In this document: positions 24,527 through 35,577 of the stretch, one piece after another | Position numbering within the stretch: the first letter of the stretch is position 1 | How the letters are laid out: each line of letters begins with the position of its first letter | Assembly (NCBI GenBank): GCA_010645155.1 | Contig: CM021316.1 | Span: forward strand, 3,588,800-3,652,799 | Reading direction: 5' to 3' | Source: Tigriopus japonicus | Lineage: Eukaryota > Arthropoda > Copepoda > Harpacticoida > Harpacticidae | DNA: 64,000 nt | Position numbers and translations under genes: made by a program | Notes under the pieces: model-generated | Databases searched by the model: none | Seen by the model: only the letters and a program-made list of their open reading frames with translations | Told to the model about the DNA's origin: nothing

Positions 24527-27500
24527 TTAGTCCCTGAGTTCCACGTAATTGGCCGGGAACAAGCCGAACTTGCCGTGGCATTCGCCCAACCACCAACCAT
24601 CGTCGACCTGTTTGGTAGACAAAAAGGACACAAACGTACAGGAAAGATCCCGGTGAAGCAACAAAGTAAGGCCCAAAGAAACAAACAATTTCAAAGAAAG
24701 AGCACAGAGAAATCTTTCACATAATAATGTTTCTCCTAACCATACCAAAAGCAGACATAAAGGAAAGTACTATGAAATTGAAGAAAACGGTGACAATTTG
24801 TTTCAATACGGTTGTCAAGTTCACAAAAGCTCAAATCAAAACGTAAAAACAGAAGAGTTACATTTATGGACCAAATTCTTTCCCTTGTCACAACCCTTCG
24901 ATAACCCCCCAACCTAGCTTTTGGGTCTGAAGCCAAAGCATAACATGATGATTGCAAAAGCTCTCTTCTAGAGACGGACCGAAAGGGATTTGTTTCGGTT
25001 ATGTCTAACGAAACCGAAGCCAGTTATCACAAAAGAATGGAGTTTGACAACAAAATCGAAGATTCTCTAGTCCAAAAATGATTTAAAAAATGAAATTTCT
25101 CATCTTCGAACACATGAAAAGTAATAAAATGTAAAGTAAAAAAAATATTTCAATGAAATAATTTAGTGGTTAGCTGCTTTCGGTTTCGCTTGAGTCCTCT
25201 GTCGGCCCATCACTACTCTATTCTCAGGTTATGAAATCAAATAGAAGATTTCACTTGATAAAGCATTAAGAATGAATTTGAAGATTACCTGTTCAATGTT
25301 AGTTATGATATCATTGGGGTCAAAGGAAATTTCGTCCTCAGCAGCAGCTTGGTAGTCATATAAAGCTATTGCAGTCAAGCCAGGATCGTCAGGGTTATCG
25401 CTCTGAATCAAAAACAATAACATTTTTTTAAATCCCAACTTGAAGTGCTTGTAGGGCCAACATTACATTTTAGCAGGCCTTTGACGGCTTAAATGGGCGA
25501 ACCTGGGGTCATTCCCGAGGGTAAGGTAAAAATTAATGCTTGTTGGCTTGTCCAAGTGGAGCGGCAATATCCCCATATGGCGGACAGCCTCTATCAGATC
25601 ACAGGTGCGAAGCTGCGTTCTGACTCCACCACAAACAAACAAACAAACATTCACTTTGTGTTTACAAGGTTGAAAAACTTACAAATGCTGGTGGCGAAAT
25701 AATGGTTACTTCTTGTTGTTGTTGTTCATGCTGTTGCTGTTGTTGTTGCTGTTGTTGCAATTCTAACTGACGGCGTTCCTCTTCGTCATTGGCTTCTCGA
25801 ATTCTCTGTTCTTCCTCCGCTTTCTTCCTTCTCCGTTCCTCTTCCCGCTGTCGCCGTTCCTCTTCTTCCTTGCGTCTTTGATATTCTTCCTCACGAATCC
25901 TTCTCTCTTCCTCTTCCCGCTCTTGTTCTATTTTCTCTCGGGCTTTTCTAGCCTCAAACTCCTCTTGCCTTCGTCTTTCCTCCATTTCTCTTTGCCTCTT
26001 TTCGTCCTCGTTTCTTTGTCGCTCACGGGCCTCTTCAGCCTCACGTTCCTTGTTCTCAGCCTCTAATTGTCGAATCTTTTCCTCTTCCTCTTCACGTTGT
26101 TTTTGAATTTTCTCCTCCTCAGCTTTCCTAGCCAGTTCTCGATCCTCTTCGGCTTTTCTCATTTCTTCCTCTTGTTTACGGTGTTGCTCTTTGCGTTCTT
26201 CCTCTTCTTTCTTGCGGATTTCCTCTCTTTCTTGTTCCTCTTTTTGCCTCTTTTCCTCTTTTCTTTTGGCCTCTTCCCGTTCTTTTTGCTCTCGTTGCTC
26301 ACGTCGCTTCTTCTCATCCTCTGCCCGCTTTTTGGCATCATCCGCATTGGCTTGGGCCATGTTTTCAAATCGAGCCCGCAAATTTGCCGCATTCTTTGCA
26401 GGGACTTTAATTGGACCGAAAAACAACCATTCATTGCCTTTAACTTATTGATTCTTAATTGAAGGGTTTTTTTCTAACTCACCATTAGGCCGTGTTCTCT
26501 CGTACTTAGCACCAATCACTTCCGTTTGTTCCTCATAGGAATGGGCGTTCTTGTCGACACGATCCTTTTGGATTCCAAATTTCCCCCCGAATCCTTTCTT
26601 ATAGTCATTTTGACTCTCGTGCTTATTCAATTCGTCTCTATGTTCCCAACCCAAGGCCGATTTATCCACACGATCTTTTTGCACGCCAAACTGTCCACCG
26701 AAGCCAGTCTTGTAGTCTTTGAACACCAAAGAAATTAGCTTCTCATCCTTTCTGACCTTTTTCTAGGACTCGTGGCCTTACCTTTTTGAGACTCATGCTG
26801 ACTGCTCGCTTCAATATGTTCCCATCCTAAGGCCGATTTATCTACTCGATCCGTTTGTACGCCATATTGGCCTCCAAATCCGGTCTTGTAATCTGGAAAT
26901 TACCGAAAGGTTGTTAATGTTTCCGTAGGGTCTCACAAACTTGGGGTTAATTCACGCTCAAAATGCAACCTAAATGATATTATTAGTCTACGTTTTTTGG
27001 TCCACTCATATACACCACCTAACTGCGAAGCGTGTCTTTCTGGAGTCTCATAAAAATCCCACCCTAAAGCACTAGAATCCATTCGGTCGTTTTGGACGCC
27101 ATGATCTCCACCAAAGCCAGATTTGTAATCTGAGACATTTCGACAAAACTTTTTTATACAAGACAAATTCGAATGCGATTCACATTCCTCCCACCTTTTT
27201 GTGACTCGTGTTTCGAGACTTTTTCCACGTGCTCCCAACCTACAGCGGATTTATCCACACGATCACTTTGAACACCGAATTCGCCACCAAATCCAGTTTT
27301 GTAGTCCTTTTGGGACTGATGCTTCTCCACATTCTCTACATGGTCCCAACCCACGGCAGACTGGAGGAGACAAAACTCGGGTTGTTTGGAGGAATGGAAA
27401 TATAGTCAAGTTGGCAAGCTTACCTGATCAATCCTATCCTTTTGCACGCCGTATTTCCCTCCAAACCCTTTGGCATAATCCTTTTGTGAGGCATGTTGCT

Positions 27501-29057
27501 CCAACTTCTCTTGATAATCATGACCCATGGCCGACTTATCCATGCGATCGGTTTCCACTCCAAACTTGCCGCCATATCCATGGGAGGCTTTGTAGCCGGC
27601 AGAGGAGAGCTTTTGTTGCCTCATTTCCGCATCTTCTTGCATGACCTCGGCACGAAAAGCATCCATACTGAATACAAACGATGAAAGATATTGTAAAACA
27701 TGGACCGTCGACGAGTACTTTTTAAATTTCTAATGAATGTAAACTTGAGAATTTTTGAGACAAAATTAACGCAAGCCGATCATTCACAATTACCAAAAAA
27801 ATAACCACCCAAGTTGCGTTGTCGGTGAGCAACATTATTATTCTCAAATCAATGAATAACGTTTAATAACGAGATTTTATGATTTCGAGCAGAGCAAAGT
27901 ATAGAGTAACCCAAAATGTCATATTAATTAGACTTTCAGAAGTTAAACATTTGAACAAATGTCATAACTCTGACCGAATTTGACAGATTTTAGGTCCTCG
28001 CGTATTCAAGATCAAAAATTACTTTCTGTTTCAGGACTTCTCTTTTTTTTTCTTTCCTTTTCAAGAAAAATAAGTCATTTTTGGGACTAACTTGTACCGT
28101 TTTGTTTTAAATAATATAGGTTGGATGTTAACTGCACTAATTCAAATTGCTTGAGCTTGGGTATGATTGACTTTGCATTAGTTGTAGCTAGAGGGTTAGC
28201 AGAGAAATGACACTCCGAAAATATTCGTGAGCCACCAAGCCTGCATTGTCTGTGTGTGATGGGATTTGAGGTTGAACACACTAAGTTATATTATTCAAAA
28301 CCAGAACTTGCATTTTCAGGGAGTCAGTCGCGAAATTGCTCATTCAACAACTTAGGCCGAACAAGAGCAATGCATCATGCATTTAGGCACTGGGCACCCT
28401 TGCTGTCGGACTACTGAAGCGTGTTCAAAACACATCTCCACTCACTGAACTGGAGTGACATTTCTCTGTTAGCCCTCTAGTTGTAGCTAGTATTAGGGCG
28501 ACGATATCATAACGAAGAGAAATACTGTAAAAGCAGTAAGCGAAAAACTATGGGTTCGTGTTCTCTTCTCTGGAAAAACTCTTTTGATCAAGCGCATCTT
28601 GATACGATTGAGACGAGGTCAAGTTCGAACGCATTTCTCAGGCCGGTCAGCCCGTTGAAATCAAAACAAGAAATACCGTTCACACCTTCATCTTTTTTTA
28701 GCTTATCCGTTTTGCTTTTGACAATTGCTTGCATGCATAGCTGGTACGTCCAATCCCCACTACATATTTATATACTGTACGTATTGTATATATTATGTAT
28801 GTATTAATTTGTGGTCTGTATGTGATATGTATGTATTATATGTATTGATTTCTTGATTTCATTACTCACTCAATGGTGCCGGTATCTCTAGCCCCGCCCC
28901 ATCGTTGTTGCTCTTCGGACATCTCGTTGACATAATCCGGATCCGTCTCCCAATCATCATCATCGTCGTCTTGGTTATTGATGAGGGGCTTAGGCGGGTT
29001 GGCGGCCAGGGCCCCGCCCCCATTGGTGCTAGAACGACCGACTTGCGATTTCCACAT
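24527..29057 (-). CDS. Cortactin, nine exons, 656 residues
   Basis: Cortactin binds F-actin and activates the Arp2/3 complex at the cell cortex. Nine minus-strand exons splice in frame: 29057-28870, 27667-27424, 27360-27195, 27129-27019, 26892-26782, 26716-26483, 26404-25683, 25402-25289, 24607-24527. The start is ATG at 29057 (MWKSQ, like vertebrate MWK). An acidic stretch [11 protein letters not shown] (about residues 30-40) carries the Arp2/3-binding DDW motif. Then come six cortactin repeats of about 37 residues (type [20 protein letters not shown]) and a seventh partial one (about residues 90-350), a 240-residue Glu/Arg/Lys-rich helical segment ending in poly-Gln, and a C-terminal SH3 domain ([22 protein letters not shown]). 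The usual Pro/Ser/Tyr-rich linker before the SH3 domain is replaced by the charged helix and poly-Gln. Two exons are exactly 111 bp, phase 1-1, one repeat each. Identity is very firm; the 26404 acceptor is the least certain border. Confidence 0.95.
24969..25215. mobile_element. Small hAT-like element in the last cortactin intron, 247 bp
   Basis: Termini are TAGAGACGGACCGAAAG and, on the other strand, TAGTGATGGGCCGACAG (13 of 17 alike). The flanks are CTCTCTTC (24961-24968) and CTCTATTC (25216-25223), a 7-of-8 target duplication typical of hAT elements. It lies between the two exons encoding the SH3 domain and is related to the 21449-21770 copy. No ORF. Confidence 0.7.
28189..28479. mobile_element. 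hAT-type MITE in cortactin intron 1, 291 bp
   Basis: Terminal inverted repeats of 28 bp match at 25 positions (left end TAGAGGGTTAGCAGAGAAAT; right end, reverse strand, TAGAGGGCTAACAGAGAAAT). A perfect 8-bp target duplication GTTGTAGC flanks it at 28181-28188 and 28480-28487. It has no coding capacity. A truncated relative lies near 33775-33910. The intact duplication suggests a fairly recent insertion. Confidence 0.85.
28761..28850. repeat. AT/TATG-rich microsatellite region
   Basis: Irregular TATG, TATA and TGTA units next to the 3' end of cortactin exon 1, within intron 1. Confidence 0.6.
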
Positions 29058-29241
29058 GATTGATGATGATAGGCTCTTATTTGCCGTTGATAGGAAATAG
29101 GTGACAGCCGCTCTTGTTCACCGTGAATATAATCGCACTGTTCTATGATCTGGTCATCCGGTCGAGAGGTGAGAGAGAGTCACGGAATTTCCCTTTAGGA
29201 TGATTTCTTTCTTCCTTCTAGTTCTTCTTATCTTCGAGTAC

Positions 29242-29257
29242 GCTCTCTCTCTCTCTT
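29242..29257 (-). promoter_or_regulatory. GA repeat upstream of cortactin
   Basis: A (CT)n run, GA-rich on the cortactin strand, lies about 190 bases upstream of the cortactin start codon. GAGA elements are common in arthropod promoters, so this may mark the promoter. The role is inferred from position and sequence only. Confidence 0.3.
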
Positions 29258-31548
29258 GTCTGTCTGTATGATTCCGCTTTACTTTACTACAAGTGCCACT
29301 GAACGAAGCGTAGCGTTGCCGAGAAAATTCTAGCCAGTATTGCCAAAAACGGGTAAGAAATGTGTCAAAATTTGACATCTGTGAAACATAGCCGTGAGAG
29401 CGCTTAAAGGCTCCGGACCACGGAAGCATTCTTTCAGAACCTCGGTCAGATTTGAAAACTGTTCTTCTGCGATGTAAGCTAAGGGCCAAAACACTGAAAT
29501 TATGTTGATTGGGAAGGCTAATAAAAAAAAAGATTATATTTAGTAGGAACAAATCAAATACCCTCTTCTGCAAATGAGACCTTTTTCAAATTTCATCTCA
29601 ATTACACGTCGCATTCAAAAGTTATGCTCTCTCTGAGCTGAGTGCAAAAATCCTAAGGAGAGTGGATGAACTACTGTAGTCCTTTTCCATTTGTTGGTTT
29701 ACAATACCGAAGCTTATGTGAGCTTCTTTAGGTTACAAAATCTTTTTTTTTTTTACAAAAGGGGCGAACTCGTTCATTCATGCTCTCTATAGACAGTCGA
29801 AAAAAAGCAACCTCAACCGGCATTTATCGCATTTCATGGAGTAGAGATGTAGAGAAATTCGTGAAAACGCCCCCTTCAATTTGGTTGAAAACACCTCTTC
29901 ACTTTGGTAAGTTTGAATGCCTCTCATACATCCCCAATGATTTGAAATTGGCTGCAGTTAACACCAAGTTGTTCATTATTGTATGAAAAAAACAGGCTTG
30001 AATTGAAAGGACATCAAGATTTTTGCATTATTTTGAAGTTATTACAAGCTTAAAATGTCAACTTCAGTATAAAATTAGGCGCCCTCTAGATACGAGGAAA
30101 GAGAAAAAAGGAAAAATAAGAAGGCAAGAGGTGCTGACAACCAAATCAGAGCGACCAATTTCAGACCTTCAAAAAGGAGTTGAGGAAGCATTCAGACTTA
30201 TGGATTTTTTATCACCGTTGTGACAAACTAAAGTAACTTTGGTGTTTTGCAAGTGCACTTATAAATCTTGCATAAAAAGTAAAAGAACATACTACATAGA
30301 CTGGTCTCTTAGTACCTAGCATGCACTCCACGTTTTGAATTTCGAGACTCTATAATTCATAAGTTTGCTCTGAAACAGCCTATGCTTTCACTCTTTAAGA
30401 CAGTGCGAGCACTTTTTAAGAGGACCATCTTTTCCCTATTACACCTTTTATATATTTAATGTTGTTAAAGTTTCTATTTTGTCAGTCTTGCCAATCTGGC
30501 AGTGGAAAGTACTAAGCGTCAACGCTGACCTGAGGTGAATTCGATGTACTTGGCCAGCCGGAGATGAATGTTATCAAAATCATGACTGAGGCAGAGTCAA
30601 AAGAAAGACAATATTTTGACGTTGAGAACTTCACAGGGTGGCCACTTACGGAGTGAGAGCAGACGCCGTAACCAAATTAAAAAAGGCAAAAATGAAGAAT
30701 TATTGTTATTTCAGAGTGGCAAATAAAAAAAGCAATTTTGAAGAAATAAAATCGTGATTTTAGATGATGACATACTAAACATAATTGATTACATGGATAG
30801 TGACCTGCTTTGAGAATAAATGTGGGTGCATTAGATCATAGTTAGATTAACGGTATTTAAGTTGGGAGCCCGGGGGGGGGTCTGGCTTGCGTTTTTGGGG
30901 GGAGCGTGGAGTGCCAATTGAATGACAGATGGTACCCCGTTACAAGAAAAGATGGAAGGGAAATGACACGGCTAGGCTAAAAAAAATAAAAACTCTCCCT
31001 CAGAACAATTGCGTCATTATGGGCGAACTAATCTGCCAAACACAAACTCTACGAATGCGTATGCATGTACTCCGATTTTTTTGAAAACCATTCGACAGAA
31101 GACAAAAATGTTTTCTTGTTTTCTTTTTCTTCAAGAAACCGCAAGACCAAGAGAGAAGAAATTCAACCCTGGTTGATCGAAACATCGAAAATTTCAAATC
31201 CATATTTAAGTTTCTCCGCTCCCAATACAACTTAGATCAGGGCTCGTAGAGGTTCTTCGTCAATATTTTTCTCGTTCATGAACCACACCAAACTGCAGAA
31301 ACTCAACGGAATCATTTCGTTATGCCTTATTATCAACACAAATGACTTAAAAAAAAACAGCAGTAATTTATAGTAGTCCATTATCTGTATACAGATGGAC
31401 AGTCAAGTAATGGGTAACTAATTTCACCATACAAATTCGTCAACCCATTTTTGAACTTAGCATTGACCTCGTTTGGCACATTGCACGCAATGGTTGCTAA
31501 TATCAGGGCATCGCTGATTTAGCTGTTCGATTGTTTTTCTTTTGCTGG

Positions 31549-31570
31549 GAGAGACAGAGAGAGAGAGAGC
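31549..31570. repeat. (GA)n run upstream of mRpL23
   Basis: A near-pure GA repeat about 530 bases upstream of the mRpL23 start codon. It could be a simple repeat or a GAGA-type promoter element. Confidence 0.5.
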
Positions 31571-32096
31571 TACTTTGACTTGAAAGGAATAATCCAGGGT
31601 TATGAATACTCAAAATTGAAATTATGCGAACATTCAGAAAATGTGACTTCCATTTTATTTGCTATGAATTGAATTTGTCCGAGTCAAAACCTTAATACAC
31701 CTAAATAAAGCCAGACTCACTTTCAAAATACTGTTCAGCTCAATCAGTACAACGGAAACGAAAACAACACGATTTTTGTTCCAACCAGACATCCTTTTCT
31801 TGATGAGGTATCAATCGTTCTCGAGTTAAATTTTCATGACCTTTCAGTTTGATCTTGCAAGCATAAAAAATCTCATTATTTCAGGGCTTTCTTTGAAAAA
31901 TAATTCATAATTTCACAGCTTCTAGAAAAATAATGGCAACCCTGAAACCTATGCCTTACGTAGAAATAACTTTCATCAAAATCATGGTTGAAAAAATGTG
32001 TTTCGCGTTGTTCAACTGAATAGTATTCAAATCTAACTTTGTTATTCGTCTCATTTAACTTAAATTCGACGACAATTTTCCTCACAACCATACACC

Positions 32097-33386
32097 ATGT
32101 CAACGAGATTGTAAGTGAAGCAAAATAACAATAAGAAACTTGAATTAAATGCAAACATTTTTCCCCATCTAACAAATAAATTCAATGCTAAACCCATACT
32201 TTTATTGGGAACGATAACATTGATCGGACACTTTTTAATTTGGAAAACCATGTCGTTACAACAAGAGACGGTTGTGTGACTATTATTTTTGAGTGTTTGG
32301 TGTTACGCTTTTATGATTTAATAATGTGACAAATGCTTCAGAAATGTTTTTTGCAGAAAGATTGAATTAGATAAATTCGGTAAAATTTTAAATTTTATCA
32401 GAACAAGGCTCAGTAAACCTAGTATCAGAACTCCCACTAGGGGTAGAAATAGTAATAATAACATTAATAACGGATCATGATTGAAATAGTAGATTCATAA
32501 ACCTTTTGTCTGTAAATTTTTTAAGGGCTCTCTTGTTTTGTATGAAGTTGGTTTGGTAATTAGATGTGATTTTACTGATTTTAAATCAATAAATTTACAA
32601 CTTTAACTACAAATCATTAGTTAGAACTCTGTCAGGAAACAGAAATGCGACCTAATTTTGAAACACTGTAGTCAAATATACCCTCTCATGTTGTAACTCC
32701 TAGAGCACTAGTAACTCCCATAAGCGATGATTAAGCTTTTCCAAATAATGGCCCATCAAGCTCATCGCTACCCTCTTTAAGGATATTTTCATTTCTTACT
32801 TTTTCAGATACCCCTTGTATCGCAATGGTTCACCTCAATTGAGGGTGTTCCTGCCCAATTTCTGGATGAAAATGGTCAAACTGGAGCATCATGAACATTT
32901 GCCTAATCAAGTGCAATTCGTCGTTTCGCCTGAAATGACTCGTTTGGACGTGAAGAACTATCTTGAACAGATTTACAAAGTCCCCGTGATGGACGTGAGA
33001 ACCGTGAATGTCATGGGTAGGTCACGATCATTGATTGAGATGGAGTTTGCTCGGGTAATTCACTCATTTTGCGCTGCTTTCAGGTAAAACTCACCAACAT
33101 CCGCAATTGGGTTTCTTGCATAAAGACGACGACGAGAAATTGGCCTTCGTTACATTGGTATGTAGGATTGGAAAATTTTAGTTTACTGATGATTTCAAGA
33201 CGAAACATGGTTTTACTTCAGACCAAGGATACCAAGTTTGAATTCCCAGACATCTTGGGGTTGGATGAAAGAATCAAACGCGATGAACAAGCCCAGACAG
33301 ACTTGGAAGATGCCGAAAAAGCCTTCAAACAAGGAACACAATCAAAACCTGGACGCGAAGGAGTCCCAAGCTTTTTTGGATATTGA
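32097..33386 (+). CDS. mRpL23: Mitochondrial ribosomal protein L23 (uL23m), four exons, 153 residues
   Basis: A structural protein of the mitochondrial large ribosomal subunit, near the exit tunnel. Exons are 32097-32110 (14 coding bases, ATG TCA ACG AGA TT), 32808-33016, 33084-33157 and 33222-33386, all with GT-AG borders and matching phases (2, 1, 0). The tiny first exon gives MSTRL joined to YPLYRNGSPQLRVFLPN, the start I expect from insect mRpL23 and close to the human protein. Conserved parts are MTRLDVKNYLEQIYKVPV (middle) and the C-terminal GREGVPSFFGY, which corresponds to human GGVPSWFG. The length equals the human protein. The first intron is 697 bp. A polyadenylation hexamer follows at 33435. 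The call is firm; only the 14-base coding exon rests on splicing logic. Confidence 0.93.
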
Positions 33387-33434
33387 TGAAGCATTTTGGT
33401 TCCAAGTTCCCTTGTTGTTTGGGCTCATGTGTCA

Positions 33435-33440
33435 AATAAA
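33435..33440 (+). terminator. Probable polyadenylation signal of mRpL23
   Basis: AATAAA 49 bases after the mRpL23 stop codon, the expected distance for a short 3' UTR. Confidence 0.6.
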
Positions 33441-34300
33441 ATTCAGTCAGATCTTAATATTGAGACCATTTTTTGTAACTAAGCCTGCTAGTCAATCACA
33501 AATGGTTGCAAAGTACTTTTTTAATGGAAACTGAAATTGAAAAAAGACTTTTTTCAACATAATGGCAATATAATCTGATAAGGGAGAAACTGTTCCTTTT
33601 CCAATTTTCAGAGAAAAATGTAATCCCGAAAAAAACTGAAACAATGATTTTTCCTTCAAAACTGTAAAATTGAGAGAAGCTAAATTTTACTGAAACAAAC
33701 ATTTTCTCAAGGTTCAATCTGAAGAAAAAACTTCAAAATCGATTTTTTTTTCCATTCATTTTCCAATTGGAAGGTGTGACAAACTCCCTGAAAACGCTGG
33801 TTTTGAATTACGTAACTTGGCGTGTTCAACGTCAAATCCCACCGCACGCACAGTGCAGGCTTGGCGACTCATGAATATTTTTGGAGTGTCATTTCTCTGC
33901 TAGCCCTCTAGTTAGCACCAAGGTCACTAGATTTAGCCTTCAAAGGGTAAATTAGCTTTTTTTCCGGGATTTTTGGTGAAACTTAGCCTCGAGCAAATAT
34001 TTCCAACATTTTCTTTGTCTTTTTTATTCGATTTCGCCTCTCATAGCTTTTTTGTTAACATTTTTCTGTCCTAGCTTTTTCAGCATTTTTTTTTGAATTT
34101 TCATTGCCACGTTACAAAATTTTGTTACTCAAATTTATAAAGAACAATTTGCCAACATTATTCAGGTCTGGCGCACCTTAGGTAGGCTTCTTAGTTTTGT
34201 TTAATTTGTGGTCCTGCAGGAGCGGAGGGAAAAACGGCACCAGCTACGCTTTTTTCACCAGAATATCACAAATTTATTGGAAAGTTCAGTAACTCAAAAG
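33441..34300. other. Intergenic AT-rich stretch
   Basis: Apart from the truncated MITE, this is T- and A-run-rich sequence without open frames of note. Confidence 0.5.
33775..33910. mobile_element. Truncated copy of the cortactin-intron MITE
   Basis: This stretch matches, on the opposite strand, the left half of the 28189-28479 element. Shared blocks are CTCCCTGAAAA, GTGTTCAAC, TGCAGGCTTGG and GAGTGTCATTTCTCTGCTA, ending with the terminal CCCTCTA at 33910. The second terminal repeat is missing, so it is a fossil fragment. The left limit is approximate. Confidence 0.7.
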
Positions 34301-35020
34301 TAGTGATGGTGGGCAAACTAGAGATTAGGCAAGCTGTACTGGCACAGTGCTTGGGCTTGCCGAAGCTTGGCATAGCTTGGGGGTCTGTACAAGTACTTTT
34401 CCCAGCTAACAGGTTTGCCAAAGTTGCTATTAACAAAGAATATACTTAAGCTGAATCATCCTGGTTTAGTGAAATCAGATGGCAAGCTCATACCTTTGAA
34501 AGGATGTATTTTTAAGAAAATTACACACTTCAATTCTCTCACATGGGGAAATGCAAAAGTTTTTGAGAATACTAAAAAAAGATTTGGCATCTTAGTTTTT
34601 CATGCCGGCAACTCTGAGTAACCGAGCTTGTTCTGGAAGTGTGACTTCTAAATCTTGGTCTTGATTAGCCTCAAAAGTGCATTCATGTGTGGCCTAGAAC
34701 TGAAACTAAACTAACTAAAGAAAAAACATGGTTTTGCATATGCTATCCAAATTAAAATATTTTTTGTATCACTTCCACTGTTTGTTGCTAAATTATTAAG
34801 ATCAAAAGATCATTGAAAATACAACTTGACATTTTTTTCTTCTAAGTCACACTGCAAGTATCTTAATTCTTCTAAGAGCAACTGCCGGCAACTGCATCTT
34901 CCAATGTTCCTTGAGCTGGCCAAGTGTATTGGTGTATTGCCCAAGTAATGCTTGTCAACAACTTGTGCTTGGGTGTCTGTGATCACTGATCACTCATTAC
35001 TTGCCCAAGTCACAACACTA
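34301..35020. mobile_element. Non-autonomous hAT-like element, 720 bp
   Basis: Left end TAGTGATGGTGGGCAA and right end, reverse strand, TAGTGTTGTGACTTGGGCAA form imperfect terminal repeats. A perfect 8-bp target duplication CTCAAAAG flanks it (34293-34300 and 35021-35028). Subterminal parts carry repeated CTTGGG / TTGCC motifs that may be transposase sites. The internal 68-codon frame is not transposase-like. It ends 190 bp before the UHRF1-like ORF. Confidence 0.8.
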
Positions 35021-35210
35021 CTCAAAAGGCTTTCAATTCTGAATTTGGCTACATCTTTGGTCACACTGTTTAACGCCTGAATTTCCGCTTAGGAGCCTGA
35101 AAATTGAGTTTCATTTCATTTCATGAATCGTGATCACTGATAAGCTCTACTTAGACGTGTGTCTGGTTTCTTCCCGCCATTTTTACGTTCTTGTCTTGTG
35201 CGCATTCAAA

Positions 35211-35567
35211 ATGCATATTAAGATCCGTCATGGCGGACAGATCCATTTGCTCCCGGTTTTGAACAAATTGTCCACAATCCGCTCTTTGCGCAAGAAAATT
35301 CAATATAACACCGGAGTGGAACCCAAACGGCAACGACTATTCGCCAAGGGCAAACAATTGGACGATGCTTATACCTTGTTTGACTACGGTCTGGACGTCA
35401 ATTGTCTCGTGGACGTCCTTGAGCGTAGCGTCTTGAGATCCCTCACATCAAGGAAGAGAGGGCCCATATCAAAAAAGTCCATGGAGAAGAGGGTGAAAAG
35501 GACAAGGAGGAAGGGATTAGCTGCAAGATCAGACAGAGAGAACCATTCAAATCCAGAGCATCTATGA
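35211..35567 (+). pseudogene. UHRF1-type ubiquitin-like domain ORF, apparently truncated
   Basis: The ATG at 35211 opens 118 codons. Residues 1-75 form a ubiquitin-like domain closest to the N-terminal domain of UHRF1 (shared VEP..QRLF.KGKQ..D..TLFDYG pattern). UHRF1 is a hemimethyl-DNA-binding E3 ligase adaptor for DNMT1. Here no tandem Tudor, PHD, SRA or RING domain follows in the same frame. After about residue 75 the frame turns into Lys/Arg-rich sequence. The neighbouring frame (codons from 35435) reads an acidic, charged stretch (VHGEEGEKDKEEG) up to a stop at 35575-35577, which looks more like a natural linker. This suggests a frameshift. It may be a pseudogene fragment, a lone UBL gene, or a first exon whose later exons I missed. 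No good donor was seen after the domain. Confidence 0.5.
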
Positions 35568-35577
35568 TGGGAGCATC

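Larger units (their letters stand above)
29058..32096. other. Intergenic region between divergent cortactin and mRpL23
   Basis: The promoters of the two divergently transcribed genes should lie here. A minus-strand open frame at 29154-29573 (139 codons) is low-complexity at its 3' part and unrecognised. A G-run (about 30869-30902) and a GA repeat (31549-31570) are the only notable motifs. No other gene is seen. Confidence 0.45.

Noticed and set aside
26067..26462. Long plus-strand frames rich in Leu, Phe and Ser (also 25878-26066 and 26191-26451)
   Set aside because: They are antisense to the Glu/Arg/Lys-rich cortactin exon; GAG/AAG codons read backwards as CTC/CTT give false hydrophobic frames.
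27201..27644. 147-codon plus-strand frame
   Set aside because: Antisense to the cortactin repeat exons, with no domains.
29154..29573. 139-codon minus-strand frame upstream of cortactin
   Set aside because: Contains the CT repeat, has no family signature and lies where the promoter is expected.
30869..30902. G-run possible quadruplex
   Set aside because: Only two long G tracts plus isolated GG; it does not meet a four-tract pattern.
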